Positions 25,745 to 34,365 of a stretch of DNA of 64,000 nucleotides are shown here, in pieces; within the stretch, counting starts at the first letter, position 1, and the number at the start of each line of letters is the position of its first letter. Origin of the DNA: Polaribacter sp. BM10 (GTDB lineage: Bacteria; Bacteroidota; Bacteroidia; Flavobacteriales; Flavobacteriaceae); the NCBI RefSeq assembly GCF_002005425.1, contig NZ_CP019704.1, positions 2,128,001 to 2,192,000 of the forward strand. Reading direction: 5' to 3'. The notes under the pieces are model-generated. The model saw only the letters and a list, made by a program, of their open reading frames with translations. It was not told the origin of the DNA and did no database searches. A program made the position numbers and the translations under genes.

Positions 25745-26638
25745 ATGAATAAAAGAATATTAGCTCTTTTTGCAGTTTCTATTGCAACATTAATTTATGG
25801 TTTAACATTTACTATTGCTAAAGATGTTATGCCAATTTATTTAAAACCTTATGCTTTTATATTGGTAAGAGTTATTGGTGCAACAACTATTTTCTGGACG
25901 ATAGGTTTGTTTATTAAACAACAAAAAATAGAAAAAGAAGATTATAAAAAAATACTTTTAGCTTCTTTTTTCGGAATTGGTTTAAACATGTTAACTTTTT
26001 TTAAAGGCTTAAGTATTACTACACCTATAAGCGCATCTGTAATGATGGTTACATCACCCATTATGGTACTAATTTTCTCTAGTATTTTAATAAGAAAAAG
26101 AATAGGTAAACAACGAATTCTAGGTGTTTTTATAGGTTTAATTGGCACCATATTATTAATTACTTATGGTAATAATTCATCCGAAGGAACCAATAATAAC
26201 TTTGGTAACTTTTTAGTTTTTGTAAATGCGGCATCTTATGGTTTGTATTTGGTTTTGGCTAAAGATTTAATTGTAAAATACAACCCAATTGTTTTTGTAA
26301 AGTGGCTATATTTATTCGGTTCTATTTTTGTAATTCCGTTTGGTTATAGCGAGATATTAGAAGTTTCTTGGCAAGAAATACCTACCAACATTTATTGGAA
26401 TATCGGTTTTGTTGTAATTTTTACATCTTGTGTTACCTATCTTTTTAATCTGTATGGTTTATCAAAATTAAAACCAACAACCGTTAGTGTTTTTATTTAT
26501 TTACAACCTGTAATTGCTACAATTTATGCATTAATTGTTGGTAGCGATTCTTTAAATACCGTTAAAATAAGTGCTACAATCTTAATATTTATTGGTGTGT
26601 ATTTAGTAACCAAACAAGTAGAAAAATCTACCAAATAA
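25745..26638 (+). CDS. EamA/DMT family transporter
   Basis: This 297-residue permease has ten predicted membrane helices arranged as two EamA repeats (about residues 7-140 and 150-290), the usual drug/metabolite transporter layout. The first repeat contains PYAFILVRVIGATTIF and PISASVMMVTSPIMVLI; the second contains YGLYLVLAKDLI and KPTTVSVFIYLQPVIATIYA. Substrate cannot be told; the family exports amino acids, nucleosides or metabolites. It is an independent gene between Kbp-like and yicC. Confidence 0.88.
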   Translation: MNKRILALFAVSIATLIYGLTFTIAKDVMPIYLKPYAFILVRVIGATTIFWTIGLFIKQQKIEKEDYKKILLASFFGIGLNMLTFFKGLSITTPISASVMMVTSPIMVLIFSSILIRKRIGKQRILGVFIGLIGTILLITYGNNSSEGTNNNFGNFLVFVNAASYGLYLVLAKDLIVKYNPIVFVKWLYLFGSIFVIPFGYSEILEVSWQEIPTNIYWNIGFVVIFTSCVTYLFNLYGLSKLKPTTVSVFIYLQPVIATIYALIVGSDSLNTVKISATILIFIGVYLVTKQVEKSTK

Positions 26639-26641
26639 AAC

Positions 26642-26649
26642 TATATTTG
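26642..26649 (+). promoter_or_regulatory. -7 promoter box TATATTTG (yicC-gmk-nadD)
   Basis: Exact TAnnTTTG match right after the EamA stop and 25 nt before the yicC ATG. Confidence 0.5.
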
Positions 26650-26673
26650 CAACTTATTTAAAATGATGATTTT

Positions 26674-27540
26674 ATGATTCAATCTATGACGGGTTATGGT
26701 AAAGCAGTATTACAATTGCCTACCAAAAAAGTTACTATAGAAATTAAATCTTTAAACAGTAAAAATTTAGATTTAAACGTTAGAATTCCTTCTTATTACA
26801 AAGAAAAAGAATTACCTGTGCGTAAAAAATTAGCAGCTGCCTTAGTTCGTGGAAAAGTAGATTTTTCGATATTTGTAGAAATGACTGCAGATGAGACTTC
26901 TACAACTGTTAATCATGGTGTTGTAAAAGAATACATACAACAATTAAGAAATGTTGTGCAAACTGGTTCTACAGACGATGTAGAATTGTTAAAAATGGCT
27001 GTTAGAATGCCAGATGCATTAAAAACAGAAAGAGAAGAATTAGATGAAAATGAATGGAATCTAATTGATGAACATATAGATGTTGCCATAAAAGAAATTG
27101 TACAATATAGAACAGACGAGGCCGCTTCTTTAGAAATAGATTTTAAACAAAGAATTGCAAATATTAAAATGTATTTAGAAGAAGTAAAAGCTTTAGATGG
27201 CGATAGAATAGCAAACGTAAAAGCACGTTTAAAAAAGGCGATAGACGATTTAAAAGTAGATACAGATGAAAATCGTTTTGAGCAAGAGTTAATCTATTAT
27301 CTAGAAAAATTAGATATAAACGAAGAAAAGGTTCGTTTAGCAAACCATTTAGATTACTTTTTAGAAACATTGGCTACACCAGACTCTAACGGTAAAAAGT
27401 TAGGTTTTGTAATTCAAGAAATGGGTAGAGAAATTAATACTACAGGTTCTAAAGCAAATTTTGCACCTATGCAAAAATCGGTAATTCAAATGAAAAACGA
27501 ATTAGAGCAAATTAAAGAGCAAATCTTAAACGTACTTTAA
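26674..27540 (+). CDS. yicC: YicC family endoribonuclease
   Basis: This 288-residue protein starts with the hallmark MIQSMTGYGKA and has the YicC N-terminal domain (about 1-155, including EIKSLNSKNLDLNVRIP) and the C-terminal DUF1732 region (about 205-288; RFEQELIYYLEKLDINEE and KKLGFVIQEMGREINTTGSKA). The family are hexameric endoribonucleases implicated in RNA turnover. It is followed by gmk, a linkage seen widely in bacteria. Confidence 0.94.
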   Translation: MIQSMTGYGKAVLQLPTKKVTIEIKSLNSKNLDLNVRIPSYYKEKELPVRKKLAAALVRGKVDFSIFVEMTADETSTTVNHGVVKEYIQQLRNVVQTGSTDDVELLKMAVRMPDALKTEREELDENEWNLIDEHIDVAIKEIVQYRTDEAASLEIDFKQRIANIKMYLEEVKALDGDRIANVKARLKKAIDDLKVDTDENRFEQELIYYLEKLDINEEKVRLANHLDYFLETLATPDSNGKKLGFVIQEMGREINTTGSKANFAPMQKSVIQMKNELEQIKEQILNVL

Positions 27541-27550
27541 GCATCAAAAT

Positions 27551-27606
27551 AAACCAAAATACTGGTTTAAAACTAATAACATATAATTCTGAAATCTATT
27601 CAGAAT
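27551..27606. repeat. two small intergenic hairpins between yicC and gmk
   Basis: AAACCA/TGGTTT (27551-27568) and ATTCTGAA/TTCAGAAT (27586-27606, followed by GACA) form perfect short stems in the 84-nt gap. The second resembles a sequence type I recall as dispersed in flavobacterial intergenic regions. There is no T run, so it is not a terminator. Confidence 0.4.
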
Positions 27607-27624
27607 GACAAAAATTAAACATTT

Positions 27625-28209
27625 ATGTCAGAATTTAAAGGTAAATTATTCGTCTTTTCAGCACCTTCTGGTTCAGGAAAAACAACAATTGTTCGTCATT
27701 TATTAAAACAAGAAAAATTTAATTTAGAGTTTTCTATTTCTGCTACTTCTAGAGAACCAAGAGGAGAAGAAAAAGATGGTGAAGATTACTATTTTATCTC
27801 TTTAAAAGATTTTAAAAGTAAAATTAAAGGCGACGAATTTTTAGAATGGGAAGAAGTTTACAGAGATAATTTCTACGGAACTTTAAAATCTGAAGTAGAA
27901 CGTATTTGGGCGCTTAAAAAACATGTGATTTTTGATATTGATGTTGTTGGTGGCCTTAGAATTAAAAAGAAATTTCCAAACGAAACTTTATCTGTATTTG
28001 TAAAACCACCAAGTGTAGACGAACTTAAAATAAGATTAAAAAAACGCTCTACAGAAAGTGAAGACAAAATAAACATGCGCGTAGCAAAAGCATCTGTAGA
28101 ACTGGCAACAGCACCACAGTTTGATAAAATCATCAAAAATTACGAACTAGATGTTGCTTTAAAAGAAGCAGAAGATTTGGTTAGCGATTTTTTAGATTTA
28201 AAGAAATAA
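27625..28209 (+). CDS. gmk: guanylate kinase
   Basis: This 194-residue kinase phosphorylates GMP to GDP with ATP. The P-loop is FSAPSGSGKTTIVRHLL (residues 11-27), followed by the GMP-binding SATSREPRGEEKDGEDYYF and the switch DIDVVGGLRIKK. The lid region carries RLKKRSTESEDKINMR. Length is standard. It is in the yicC-gmk-nadD run, 13 nt upstream of nadD. Cytoplasmic. Confidence 0.96.
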   Translation: MSEFKGKLFVFSAPSGSGKTTIVRHLLKQEKFNLEFSISATSREPRGEEKDGEDYYFISLKDFKSKIKGDEFLEWEEVYRDNFYGTLKSEVERIWALKKHVIFDIDVVGGLRIKKKFPNETLSVFVKPPSVDELKIRLKKRSTESEDKINMRVAKASVELATAPQFDKIIKNYELDVALKEAEDLVSDFLDLKK

Positions 28210-28222
28210 AACTTCTATTAAA

Positions 28223-28804
28223 ATGAAAATTGGTTTATATTTTGGCACTTTTAATCCTATTCATATTGGGCATTTAATAATTGCCAATCATATGGTAGAA
28301 AATTCAGATTTAGATGAAATCTGGATGGTTGTAACACCTCATAATCCTTTTAAAAAGAAAAGTTCTTTGCTAGACAATCACCATCGTCTAGAATTGGTTT
28401 ATAAAGCAACAGAAGCATATGACAAAATTAAACCTTCTGATATCGAATTTAAACTACCACAACCAAACTACACAGTACACACCTTAGCACATATTTCTGA
28501 TATGTATAAAGACAAAGAGTTTTGTTTGATTATGGGAGAAGACAATTTAAAAAGCTTACATAAATGGAAAAATTATGAAACCATTTTAGAACATCATAAT
28601 ATTTATGTTTACCCAAGAATTGCAGAAGGCAAAATAGATTCTCAATTCGATAATCACCCAAAAATCACAAAAGTAGCTGCACCAATTGTTCAAATTTCTT
28701 CTACAATGATTAGAAACGGAATTAAAGACAATAAAAATATGAAACCGCTTTTAACCAATGAAGTTTGGCAGTACATAGATGAAATGAATTTTTATAGAAA
28801 ATAA
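28223..28804 (+). CDS. nadD: nicotinate-nucleotide adenylyltransferase
   Basis: This 193-residue nucleotidyltransferase makes deamido-NAD from nicotinate mononucleotide and ATP. The (T/H)xGH motif appears as GTFNPIHIGHL near residue 9 and the ISSTxxR motif as ISSTMIRNGI near 160. Length and motifs match the bacterial NadD family. It is the last gene of the yicC-gmk-nadD unit. Confidence 0.95.
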   Translation: MKIGLYFGTFNPIHIGHLIIANHMVENSDLDEIWMVVTPHNPFKKKSSLLDNHHRLELVYKATEAYDKIKPSDIEFKLPQPNYTVHTLAHISDMYKDKEFCLIMGEDNLKSLHKWKNYETILEHHNIYVYPRIAEGKIDSQFDNHPKITKVAAPIVQISSTMIRNGIKDNKNMKPLLTNEVWQYIDEMNFYRK

Positions 28805-28823
28805 TTTCACTTTAAATTCGTTG

Positions 28824-28831
28824 TATATTTG
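28824..28831 (+). promoter_or_regulatory. -7 promoter box TATATTTG (M23-GH3 unit)
   Basis: Exact TAnnTTTG, 22 nt before the TTG start of the M23 peptidase gene and just after nadD. Confidence 0.45.
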
Positions 28832-28852
28832 TAAATATTCAAAATAAATACT

Positions 28853-29719
28853 TTGGCTAAAAAGGATAAAAAAAAAGGAAAATTAAAACAAAAACTAACC
28901 GATAAATATAGGTTGGTTGTTTTAAACGAAAATACTTTTGAAGAACGTTTTTCTTTAAAACTATCTCGTTTAAATGTATTTGTTTTAGGCGGAATTTTCT
29001 CTATTCTACTTATTTCTTTAACCACATTATTAATAGCTTTTACGCCAATTAAAGAATACATACCAGGTTATTCTTCTTCAAAACTAAAATCAGATGCATT
29101 AAAGCTTACTTTCGAAGCAGATTCTTTAAAGCAAAAGTTGGCTATTTTAGAAAATTATACAAAAGCTTTAAAACCAGTTTTAACAGGAGAGATAAGTTCA
29201 GAAGAAATAGATTCTATTCAAATTGAAGCAAGACAAACTACAATAGACGAAAGCAAATTAGATGCAACCAAAGAAGATTCTTTGTACAGAGAAAAAATAG
29301 ATCGAGAAACTCGTTTTAGTATTTTAAACAACTCTAACAGCAGCGTTAAAATTGTTTTTTTCGCACCTTTAAAAGGAAATATTTCACAAAGTTTTGATGC
29401 TAATTCTAAACACTTTGCACTAGATATTATAGCTAAAACAGGCACACCTGTTAAAGCTGCCGCAGAAGGAACCGTTATTTTTTCTGGATGGAGCGCAGAA
29501 ACTGGTTATGTAATTATTTTAAAACATAACAAAGATTTTATTTCTGTTTACAAACACAATGGTAATTTACTAAAACAACAAGGTGATTTTGTAAAATCTG
29601 GCGAAGTAATTGCTAGCGTTGGTTCTACAGGAGAACTTTCTACCGGACCGCACTTACATTTCGAACTATGGAAAGGCGGTTACGCTATAAACCCAACAAA
29701 TTTTATAGATTTTAAATAA
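28853..29719 (+). CDS. M23 family metallopeptidase, membrane-anchored
   Basis: The start is TTG 28853 (MAKKDKKKGKLKQKLTDKY). This 288-residue protein has a basic cytoplasmic tail, one membrane helix (about residues 41-64), a coiled-coil-prone stalk (about 75-140) and a C-terminal LytM domain with the intact zinc site: HFALDIIAKTG and GPHLHFELWKGG. It is a probable periplasmic DD-endopeptidase. Its stop overlaps the ATG of the GH3-family gene by 1 nt, indicating translational coupling. The full HxH motif contrasts with the HxC of the M23 lipoprotein at 10662-11936. Confidence 0.9.
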   Translation: MAKKDKKKGKLKQKLTDKYRLVVLNENTFEERFSLKLSRLNVFVLGGIFSILLISLTTLLIAFTPIKEYIPGYSSSKLKSDALKLTFEADSLKQKLAILENYTKALKPVLTGEISSEEIDSIQIEARQTTIDESKLDATKEDSLYREKIDRETRFSILNNSNSSVKIVFFAPLKGNISQSFDANSKHFALDIIAKTGTPVKAAAEGTVIFSGWSAETGYVIILKHNKDFISVYKHNGNLLKQQGDFVKSGEVIASVGSTGELSTGPHLHFELWKGGYAINPTNFIDFK

Positions 29720-31218
29720 TGAGTATTAAATCTTTTTTTGCCATTCCTTTTGCTAAAATTGCAACCAAAAAGGTTTATAAATGGGCTAATAAACCGCATA
29801 AAACACAAGATAAAGTTTTTAAAAAATTAATTTCTAAGGGTAAACAAACTGCTTTTGGTATTGATCATAATTTTGATACCATTTCTAATTACGAAGATTT
29901 TAAAAATCAAGTTAAAGTACAAGATTACGAAGGACTAAGAAAGTATGTAGATAGAATTGTTGACGGAGAAGAAAATGTACTTTGGCCAGGGAAACCATTA
30001 TATTTTGCAAAAACTTCTGGTACAACTTCTGGTGCTAAATATATACCAATTACTAAAGAATCGATGCCAACACATATTACAGCGGCAAGAAATGCAATGC
30101 TGTTTTATATTGCAGAAAAAAATGATGCAAGTTTTGTTGATGGTAAAATGATTTTTTTACAAGGAAGCCCAGTTTTAGAAGATAAAAATGGCGTAAAACT
30201 TGGCAGACTTAGTGGTATTGCTGCTCATTATGTACCAAACTACTTACTTAAAAACAGATTACCAAGTTGGGATACCAACTGTATAGAAGATTGGGATACA
30301 AAAGTGAATGCGATTGTAGATGAAACAGTAAACGAAGATATGTCTGTAATTAGCGGTATACCGTCTTGGGTGCAAATGTATTTCGAAAAACTGATTGAGA
30401 AAACAGGAAAATCTGTATCAGAATTATTTCCTAATTTTAATTTCTTTATTTACGGTGGTGTTAATTTTGAGCCTTACAAGAATAAATTTGAGAGTTTAAT
30501 TGGTAAAAAAATAGATTATATAGAATTATATCCTGCATCCGAAGGCTTTATTGCTTACCAAGATTCTCAAACAGCAAAAGGAATGCTTTTACAGCTAGAT
30601 TCTGGTATTTTTTATGAGTTTATTCCGGCAAATGAATTCTTTGATGAAAACCCAACAAGAATCTCTTTAAAAGACGTTAAAATTGGGGTAAATTATGTAA
30701 TTATATTAAACACCACTGCAGGTCTTTGGGGTTATAATATTGGCGACACGGTCGAATTTACATCAACAAAACCTTATAGAATTAAAGTTACAGGTAGAAT
30801 TAAACATTTTATTTCTGCATTTGGCGAGCATGTTATTGGTAAAGAAGTAGAAAAGGCATTAAATGATTCTATAAAAGGAACAACTATTAATATAAGCGAA
30901 TTTACGGTTGCACCACAAGTAAACCCAAGTTCTGGCTTGCCATATCACGAATGGTTTATAGAGTTTGAAAACGAACCAGAAAACATAGAAGAATTTGCTG
31001 CAAAAGTAGATGCTTCTATGCAAGCTCAAAACATCTATTATTTCGATTTAATAGAAGGCAAAATACTACGCCCGTTAATTATTAGAAAAGTTAAAAAAGG
31101 TGGTTTTCATGAATATATGAAATCTATTGGTAAATTTGGCGGACAAAATAAAATACCTCAACTTTCTGACAACAGAAAAATTGCAGATGTTTTAGATAAT
31201 TTTATAATAGAAAAATAA
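29719..31218 (+). CDS. GH3 (auxin-responsive promoter) family acyl-amide synthetase
   Basis: This 499-residue ANL-superfamily protein has the ATP loop AKTSGTTSGAKYIPIT (about residues 96-111), the GVNFEPY and ELYPASEGFIAYQDS segments of the acyl-adenylate site, and the hinge/C-terminal motif IGDTVEFTSTKPYRIKVTGR. In plants GH3 enzymes couple jasmonate or auxin to amino acids. Bacterial members are common in Bacteroidetes, but their acyl and amine substrates are not generally known. Translation is coupled to the preceding M23 gene. Cytoplasmic. Confidence 0.86.
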   Translation: MSIKSFFAIPFAKIATKKVYKWANKPHKTQDKVFKKLISKGKQTAFGIDHNFDTISNYEDFKNQVKVQDYEGLRKYVDRIVDGEENVLWPGKPLYFAKTSGTTSGAKYIPITKESMPTHITAARNAMLFYIAEKNDASFVDGKMIFLQGSPVLEDKNGVKLGRLSGIAAHYVPNYLLKNRLPSWDTNCIEDWDTKVNAIVDETVNEDMSVISGIPSWVQMYFEKLIEKTGKSVSELFPNFNFFIYGGVNFEPYKNKFESLIGKKIDYIELYPASEGFIAYQDSQTAKGMLLQLDSGIFYEFIPANEFFDENPTRISLKDVKIGVNYVIILNTTAGLWGYNIGDTVEFTSTKPYRIKVTGRIKHFISAFGEHVIGKEVEKALNDSIKGTTINISEFTVAPQVNPSSGLPYHEWFIEFENEPENIEEFAAKVDASMQAQNIYYFDLIEGKILRPLIIRKVKKGGFHEYMKSIGKFGGQNKIPQLSDNRKIADVLDNFIIEK

Positions 31219-31233
31219 CAACATATATACAAA

Positions 31234-31320
31234 ATGGGAGGAGATTATTTATTTTTAGTTTTAGCTGTAGTGCTAGTAATTGTTTACTTTTACAACAAAT
31301 ACAGAAACAGACGACGTTAA
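31234..31320 (+). CDS. 28-residue single-helix membrane peptide
   Basis: ATG 31234 opens a 28-codon frame: MGGDYLFLVLAVVLVIVYFY followed by a basic tail NKYRNRRR. It has one strong membrane helix with a positively charged C-terminus, so the tail should remain cytoplasmic. It begins 15 nt after the GH3-family stop on the same strand. Codon use is like that of its neighbours. Function is unknown and existence is unproven, but composition and placement are those of a real small membrane protein. Confidence 0.5.
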   Translation: MGGDYLFLVLAVVLVIVYFYNKYRNRRR

Positions 31321-31335
31321 CATAAAATCAAATTT

Positions 31336-31343
31336 TAAATTTG
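31336..31343 (+). promoter_or_regulatory. -7 promoter box TAAATTTG (QueD/PTPS)
   Basis: Exact TAnnTTTG overlapping the TTG at 31341. It supports ATG 31386 as the true start of the QueD/PTPS gene. Confidence 0.45.
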
Positions 31344-31385
31344 GTTAGATTTAGTTCTTACACTAAAAACAGCAATAAAATACAA

Positions 31386-31835
31386 ATGAGTACAATTAGA
31401 ATTACAAAGCAATTCAATTTTGAAACAGGGCACGCATTATATGGTTATGATGGTAAATGTAAAAATGTACACGGTCATTCTTATAAATTATCTGTTACCG
31501 TTTCTGGACAACCGATATCTGACAATACAAATGTAAAATTTGGAATGGTAATCGATTTTGGTGATTTAAAAAAGATTGTTAATGAAGAAATTGTAGACAT
31601 TTTTGATCATGCAACTGTATTTAATAAAAATACACCTCATTTAGAACTTGCAAAAGAACTAATAGACAGAGGTCATCATGTTTTATTAGTAGATTACCAA
31701 CCAACAAGTGAAATGATGGTAATTGATTTTGCTGAGAAAATTAAAAATAGATTGCCTAACAATATCAAATTACATTCTATAAAATTACAAGAAACGGATT
31801 CTAGTTTTGCAGAATGGTACGCTAACGAAAACTAA
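31386..31835 (+). CDS. 6-pyruvoyl-tetrahydropterin synthase / QueD family protein
   Basis: The start is ATG 31386 (MSTIRITKQFNFETGHALYG), not the TTG at 31341, which lies in the promoter. This 149-residue T-fold protein has the zinc histidines in ETGHALYG and VHGHSYKL, the catalytic Cys in GKCKNVHGH, and the C-terminal Glu of LQETDSSFAEW. QueD (6-carboxytetrahydropterin synthase, queuosine pathway) and PTPS (folate/biopterin) branches cannot be fully separated by eye; Cys-x-x-x-HGH favours the QueD/PTPS-I group. No other queuosine gene is adjacent. Confidence 0.88.
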   Translation: MSTIRITKQFNFETGHALYGYDGKCKNVHGHSYKLSVTVSGQPISDNTNVKFGMVIDFGDLKKIVNEEIVDIFDHATVFNKNTPHLELAKELIDRGHHVLLVDYQPTSEMMVIDFAEKIKNRLPNNIKLHSIKLQETDSSFAEWYANEN

Positions 31836-31836
31836 A

Positions 31837-32466
31837 CTATTTACCGTTATAAGCGTTCATAGTATTTGATAAGCCAGCTGTACCAAAAGAGGTTATTACT
31901 TTAGATGAAGTAGGTAAACGCTCTATTAATTGGCTGGTTTCCTCTTTATTCCATTCTCCTAAAACAAAATCTACTTGTCTTCCTTTAGGATAATTTGAAC
32001 CTACACCAAATCTAAATCTTGGATATTTTTGAGTGTTTAATTTTTCTTGAATATCTTTAAGCCCATTATGTCCGCCAGCAGAACCTTTCGCTTTTAAACG
32101 TATGGTTCCAAAATCTATATTTACATCATCTGTAACAATTAGAATATTTTCTACTGCAATTTTCTCTTTATCCATCCAATATTTAACCGCTTTACCACTT
32201 AAATTCATAAATGTACTTGGCTTTAAAAGGATAAAAGTTCTTCCTTTAAACCTAAAATTAGCAATATCACCTAATTTTTCTGTTTCGAAAGTAGCTTTAT
32301 GTTCTTCTGCAAGTTCGTCTAAAATTTTAAAACCAATATTATGACGTGTATTATTATATTTAGTACCAACATTACCTAAACCTACAATTAAAAATTTTTT
32401 CATTAGTTGTTCTTTCGTTTCTAAATTTAAACCGAATAGATTTTTAAAAAACCTTAAGATATTCAT
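31837..32466 (-). CDS. pth: peptidyl-tRNA hydrolase
   Basis: This 209-residue enzyme releases peptides from stalled peptidyl-tRNA. The core begins MKKFLIVGLGNVGTKYNNTR at residue 22, with catalytic His in TRHNIGF, Asn in TFMNLSGKAV, Asp in VTDDVNIDFG, and KGSAGGHNGLKDI. The first 21 residues (MNILRFFKNLF...) form a hydrophobic/basic extension also seen in flavobacterial homologues; initiation at the internal Met (32403) is possible. It is in the prs-rplY-pth run but separated from rplY by a terminator hairpin. Confidence 0.94.
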   Translation of the reverse strand: MNILRFFKNLFGLNLETKEQLMKKFLIVGLGNVGTKYNNTRHNIGFKILDELAEEHKATFETEKLGDIANFRFKGRTFILLKPSTFMNLSGKAVKYWMDKEKIAVENILIVTDDVNIDFGTIRLKAKGSAGGHNGLKDIQEKLNTQKYPRFRFGVGSNYPKGRQVDFVLGEWNKEETSQLIERLPTSSKVITSFGTAGLSNTMNAYNGK

Positions 32467-32499
32467 ACTTCAAAAGTAAGAAGAAATTAAAAGCTATAA

Positions 32500-32530
32500 A
32501 AAAAGCGTTACAAAATTGTAACGCTTTTAT
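32500..32530 (-). terminator. hairpin terminator after rplY
   Basis: A perfect 13-bp stem (AAAAGCGTTACAA with TTGTAACGCTTTT) and a T run on the minus strand lie 22 nt past the rplY stop. Confidence 0.85.
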
Positions 32531-32551
32531 ATTTATTTTTGTTGCTAAAAT

Positions 32552-33145
32552 TTATTCAGCAGCAGTTTCTGTTTCTTCGTCTTCATCTACAGAGACAGTT
32601 GCATTACGAGAAGTTCTAACTTGTACAACAACCGTATTATCTGGGTGCATAAAAGTATAATCATCATTAAATAAAGAAGTAACAAATAATTTATTACCAA
32701 TCTTTAACTTAGAAATATCTGCTGCTATAAAATCTGGTAGGTTAGCTGGCAAAGCTTTTACTCTTAATTTACGGTTTGTAAAACGTAAAGAACCACCATT
32801 TAATACACCAGGAGAAGTACCTGTTAATTTTACAGGAATATTCATTGTAATTTCTTTATCATCAAATAACTGATAAAAATCTACGTGTAAAATTTTATCT
32901 GTTACAGGGTGAAATTGGATATCTTGCAATACAGTTGCAATTTTTTGTCCATCAACATCAATAGTTGCAGTGTATACATTTGGAGTGTACACCAAGTTTT
33001 TAAACGCTTTTTCTTCTGCAGAAAAATGCACTGGCTTATCTCCTCCGTATATAACGCAAGGAACCATACCAGCATTACGTAAGGCTTTTGTTGATACTTT
33101 ACCTACGCTTTCTCTTTTTGATCCTTTAATTGTAATTGATTTCAT
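32552..33145 (-). CDS. rplY: 50S ribosomal protein L25/Ctc
   Basis: This 197-residue protein has the L25 5S-rRNA-binding domain (about residues 1-92; [20 protein letters not shown] and [14 protein letters not shown]) and the C-terminal TL5/Ctc beta domain (about 95-185), with an acidic tail [11 protein letters not shown]. It belongs to the long Ctc-type form. It follows prs by 19 nt, the usual prs-rplY arrangement. Confidence 0.95.
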   Translation of the reverse strand: MKSITIKGSKRESVGKVSTKALRNAGMVPCVIYGGDKPVHFSAEEKAFKNLVYTPNVYTATIDVDGQKIATVLQDIQFHPVTDKILHVDFYQLFDDKEITMNIPVKLTGTSPGVLNGGSLRFTNRKLRVKALPANLPDFIAADISKLKIGNKLFVTSLFNDDYTFMHPDNTVVVQVRTSRNATVSVDEDEETETAAE

Positions 33146-33164
33146 TACTTTTTTTATTAATTAT

Positions 33165-34106
33165 TTACATTAAAAATTGTCCGCTAATCGATGTGTTATC
33201 TTGAACTTTGTGCATAACATCAGCGAATAAGGGCGCGCAAGATACAACTTTTATTTTTGAAGTCTCCTTTTTTAGAGGAATTGTATCTGAAACTATTAAT
33301 TCTGTTAAACCTGAGTTTTCTATTTTCTCGTATGCACCGCCAGAAAGTATAGGATGTGTACATATTGCACGTACACTTAAAGCACCTCTTTTCATCATTA
33401 AATCTGCTGCATGTGCTAATGTCCCTCCGGTATCTATCATGTCATCAACAAGAATAACATTTTTACCTTTTACATCACCAATTAACTCCATATGAGAAAT
33501 TACATTTGCTTTTTTACGTTGCTTGTAACATATTACAACATCAGAATGTAAGTGTTTAGAATATGCGTATGCTCTTTTAGAACCTCCCATATCTGGTGAT
33601 GCTATTGTTAAGTTTTCTAATTTTAAACTATTTATATATGGCATAAAAATAGTTGACGCAAAAAGATGATCTACTGGTTTTTCGAAAAAACCTTGAATTT
33701 GATCTGCGTGTAAATCCATTGTCATTATTCTAGTAGCTCCTGCAGATTGTAATAGGTTTGCTACTAATTTTGCACCAATTGCAACTCTTGGTTGATCTTT
33801 TCTATCTTGTCTTGCCCAACCAAAATATGGCATTACAGCAGTAATGTGTCTTGCAGATGCTCTTTTAGCTGCATCTAACATTAACAACATTTCCATTAAA
33901 TTATCTGCGTTAGGAAAAGTAGAACCTATTATAAATACTCTTCTTCCTCTAACAGATTCTTCGAATGCTGGTTGAAATTCTCCGTCGCTAAAGTATGTTG
34001 TTTTAACTTTTCCTAGTGTTGTATTGTATTCTTTTGCAATTTTTTCTGCCAAAACTGTACTTTGTCTGCAGGCAAAAAGTTTTGGTGCTAATTGATTTGT
34101 AGGCAT
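33165..34106 (-). CDS. prs: ribose-phosphate pyrophosphokinase
   Basis: This 313-residue enzyme makes PRPP from ribose-5-phosphate and ATP. The flexible ATP loop and metal site are in MPYFGWARQDRKDQPRVAIG; the catalytic HAD/MDLHADQIQGFF segment and the PRPP loop VILVDDMIDTGGTLAHAA are intact. It supplies PRPP for nucleotides, NAD and Trp/His synthesis, including the upp reaction encoded in this window. First gene of prs-rplY, with TACTTTTG about 35 nt upstream. Cytoplasmic. Confidence 0.96.
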   Translation of the reverse strand: MPTNQLAPKLFACRQSTVLAEKIAKEYNTTLGKVKTTYFSDGEFQPAFEESVRGRRVFIIGSTFPNADNLMEMLLMLDAAKRASARHITAVMPYFGWARQDRKDQPRVAIGAKLVANLLQSAGATRIMTMDLHADQIQGFFEKPVDHLFASTIFMPYINSLKLENLTIASPDMGGSKRAYAYSKHLHSDVVICYKQRKKANVISHMELIGDVKGKNVILVDDMIDTGGTLAHAADLMMKRGALSVRAICTHPILSGGAYEKIENSGLTELIVSDTIPLKKETSKIKVVSCAPLFADVMHKVQDNTSISGQFLM

Positions 34107-34141
34107 TTAGTTGTTATTTAGATTGTGTTGTTGTAAGGGCA

Positions 34142-34149
34142 CAAAAGTA
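34142..34149 (-). promoter_or_regulatory. -7 promoter box TACTTTTG (prs)
   Basis: Exact TAnnTTTG on the minus strand, 36 nt from the prs start. Confidence 0.5.
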
Positions 34150-34205
34150 GAAATTATTTATTTAGTTTGAAATTAATTTATATACTTTAAAATAAAATAA
34201 TTTAA

Positions 34206-34213
34206 TACATTTG
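34206..34213 (+). promoter_or_regulatory. -7 promoter box TACATTTG (tRNA-Leu)
   Basis: Exact TAnnTTTG, 17 nt before the first tRNA base. No clear -33 element is seen. Confidence 0.5.
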
Positions 34214-34230
34214 CAATCGGAATTAGTAAT

Positions 34231-34312
34231 GCTCAAGTGGCGGAATTGGTAGACGCGCTGGATTCAAAATCCAGTTCTTTCGGGAGTGTGGGTTCGATTC
34301 CCACCTTGAGTA
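34231..34312 (+). tRNA. tRNA-Leu (anticodon CAA)
   Basis: The acceptor arm GCTCAAG pairs with CTTGAGT (one G-U), discriminator A. The D arm has GGAATTGGTAGACGCG. The anticodon stem CTGGA/TCCAG frames loop TTCAAAA, anticodon CAA, reading UUG. A long variable arm TTCTTTCGGGAG marks a class II tRNA, and the T arm has GGTTCGATTCC. CCA is not encoded. A bidirectional terminator follows. Confidence 0.95.
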
Positions 34313-34316
34313 CACA

Positions 34317-34352
34317 AAAAAAACCTCAACTTTAAAAGTTGAGGTTTTTTAT
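34317..34352. terminator. bidirectional terminator between tRNA-Leu and the rhamnose operon
   Basis: A perfect 14-bp stem (AAAACCTCAACTTT with AAAGTTGAGGTTTT) flanked by A and T runs lies right behind the tRNA and just past the small ORF of the minus-strand rhamnose operon. Confidence 0.88.
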
Positions 34353-34365
34353 TACTTTATAAAAC

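Noticed and set aside
31321..31385. preQ1 riboswitch before the QueD/PTPS gene
   Set aside because: A short TTAG/CTAA stem with an A-rich tail is present, but the conserved preQ1 loop bases and pseudoknot tail are not, so I do not call it.
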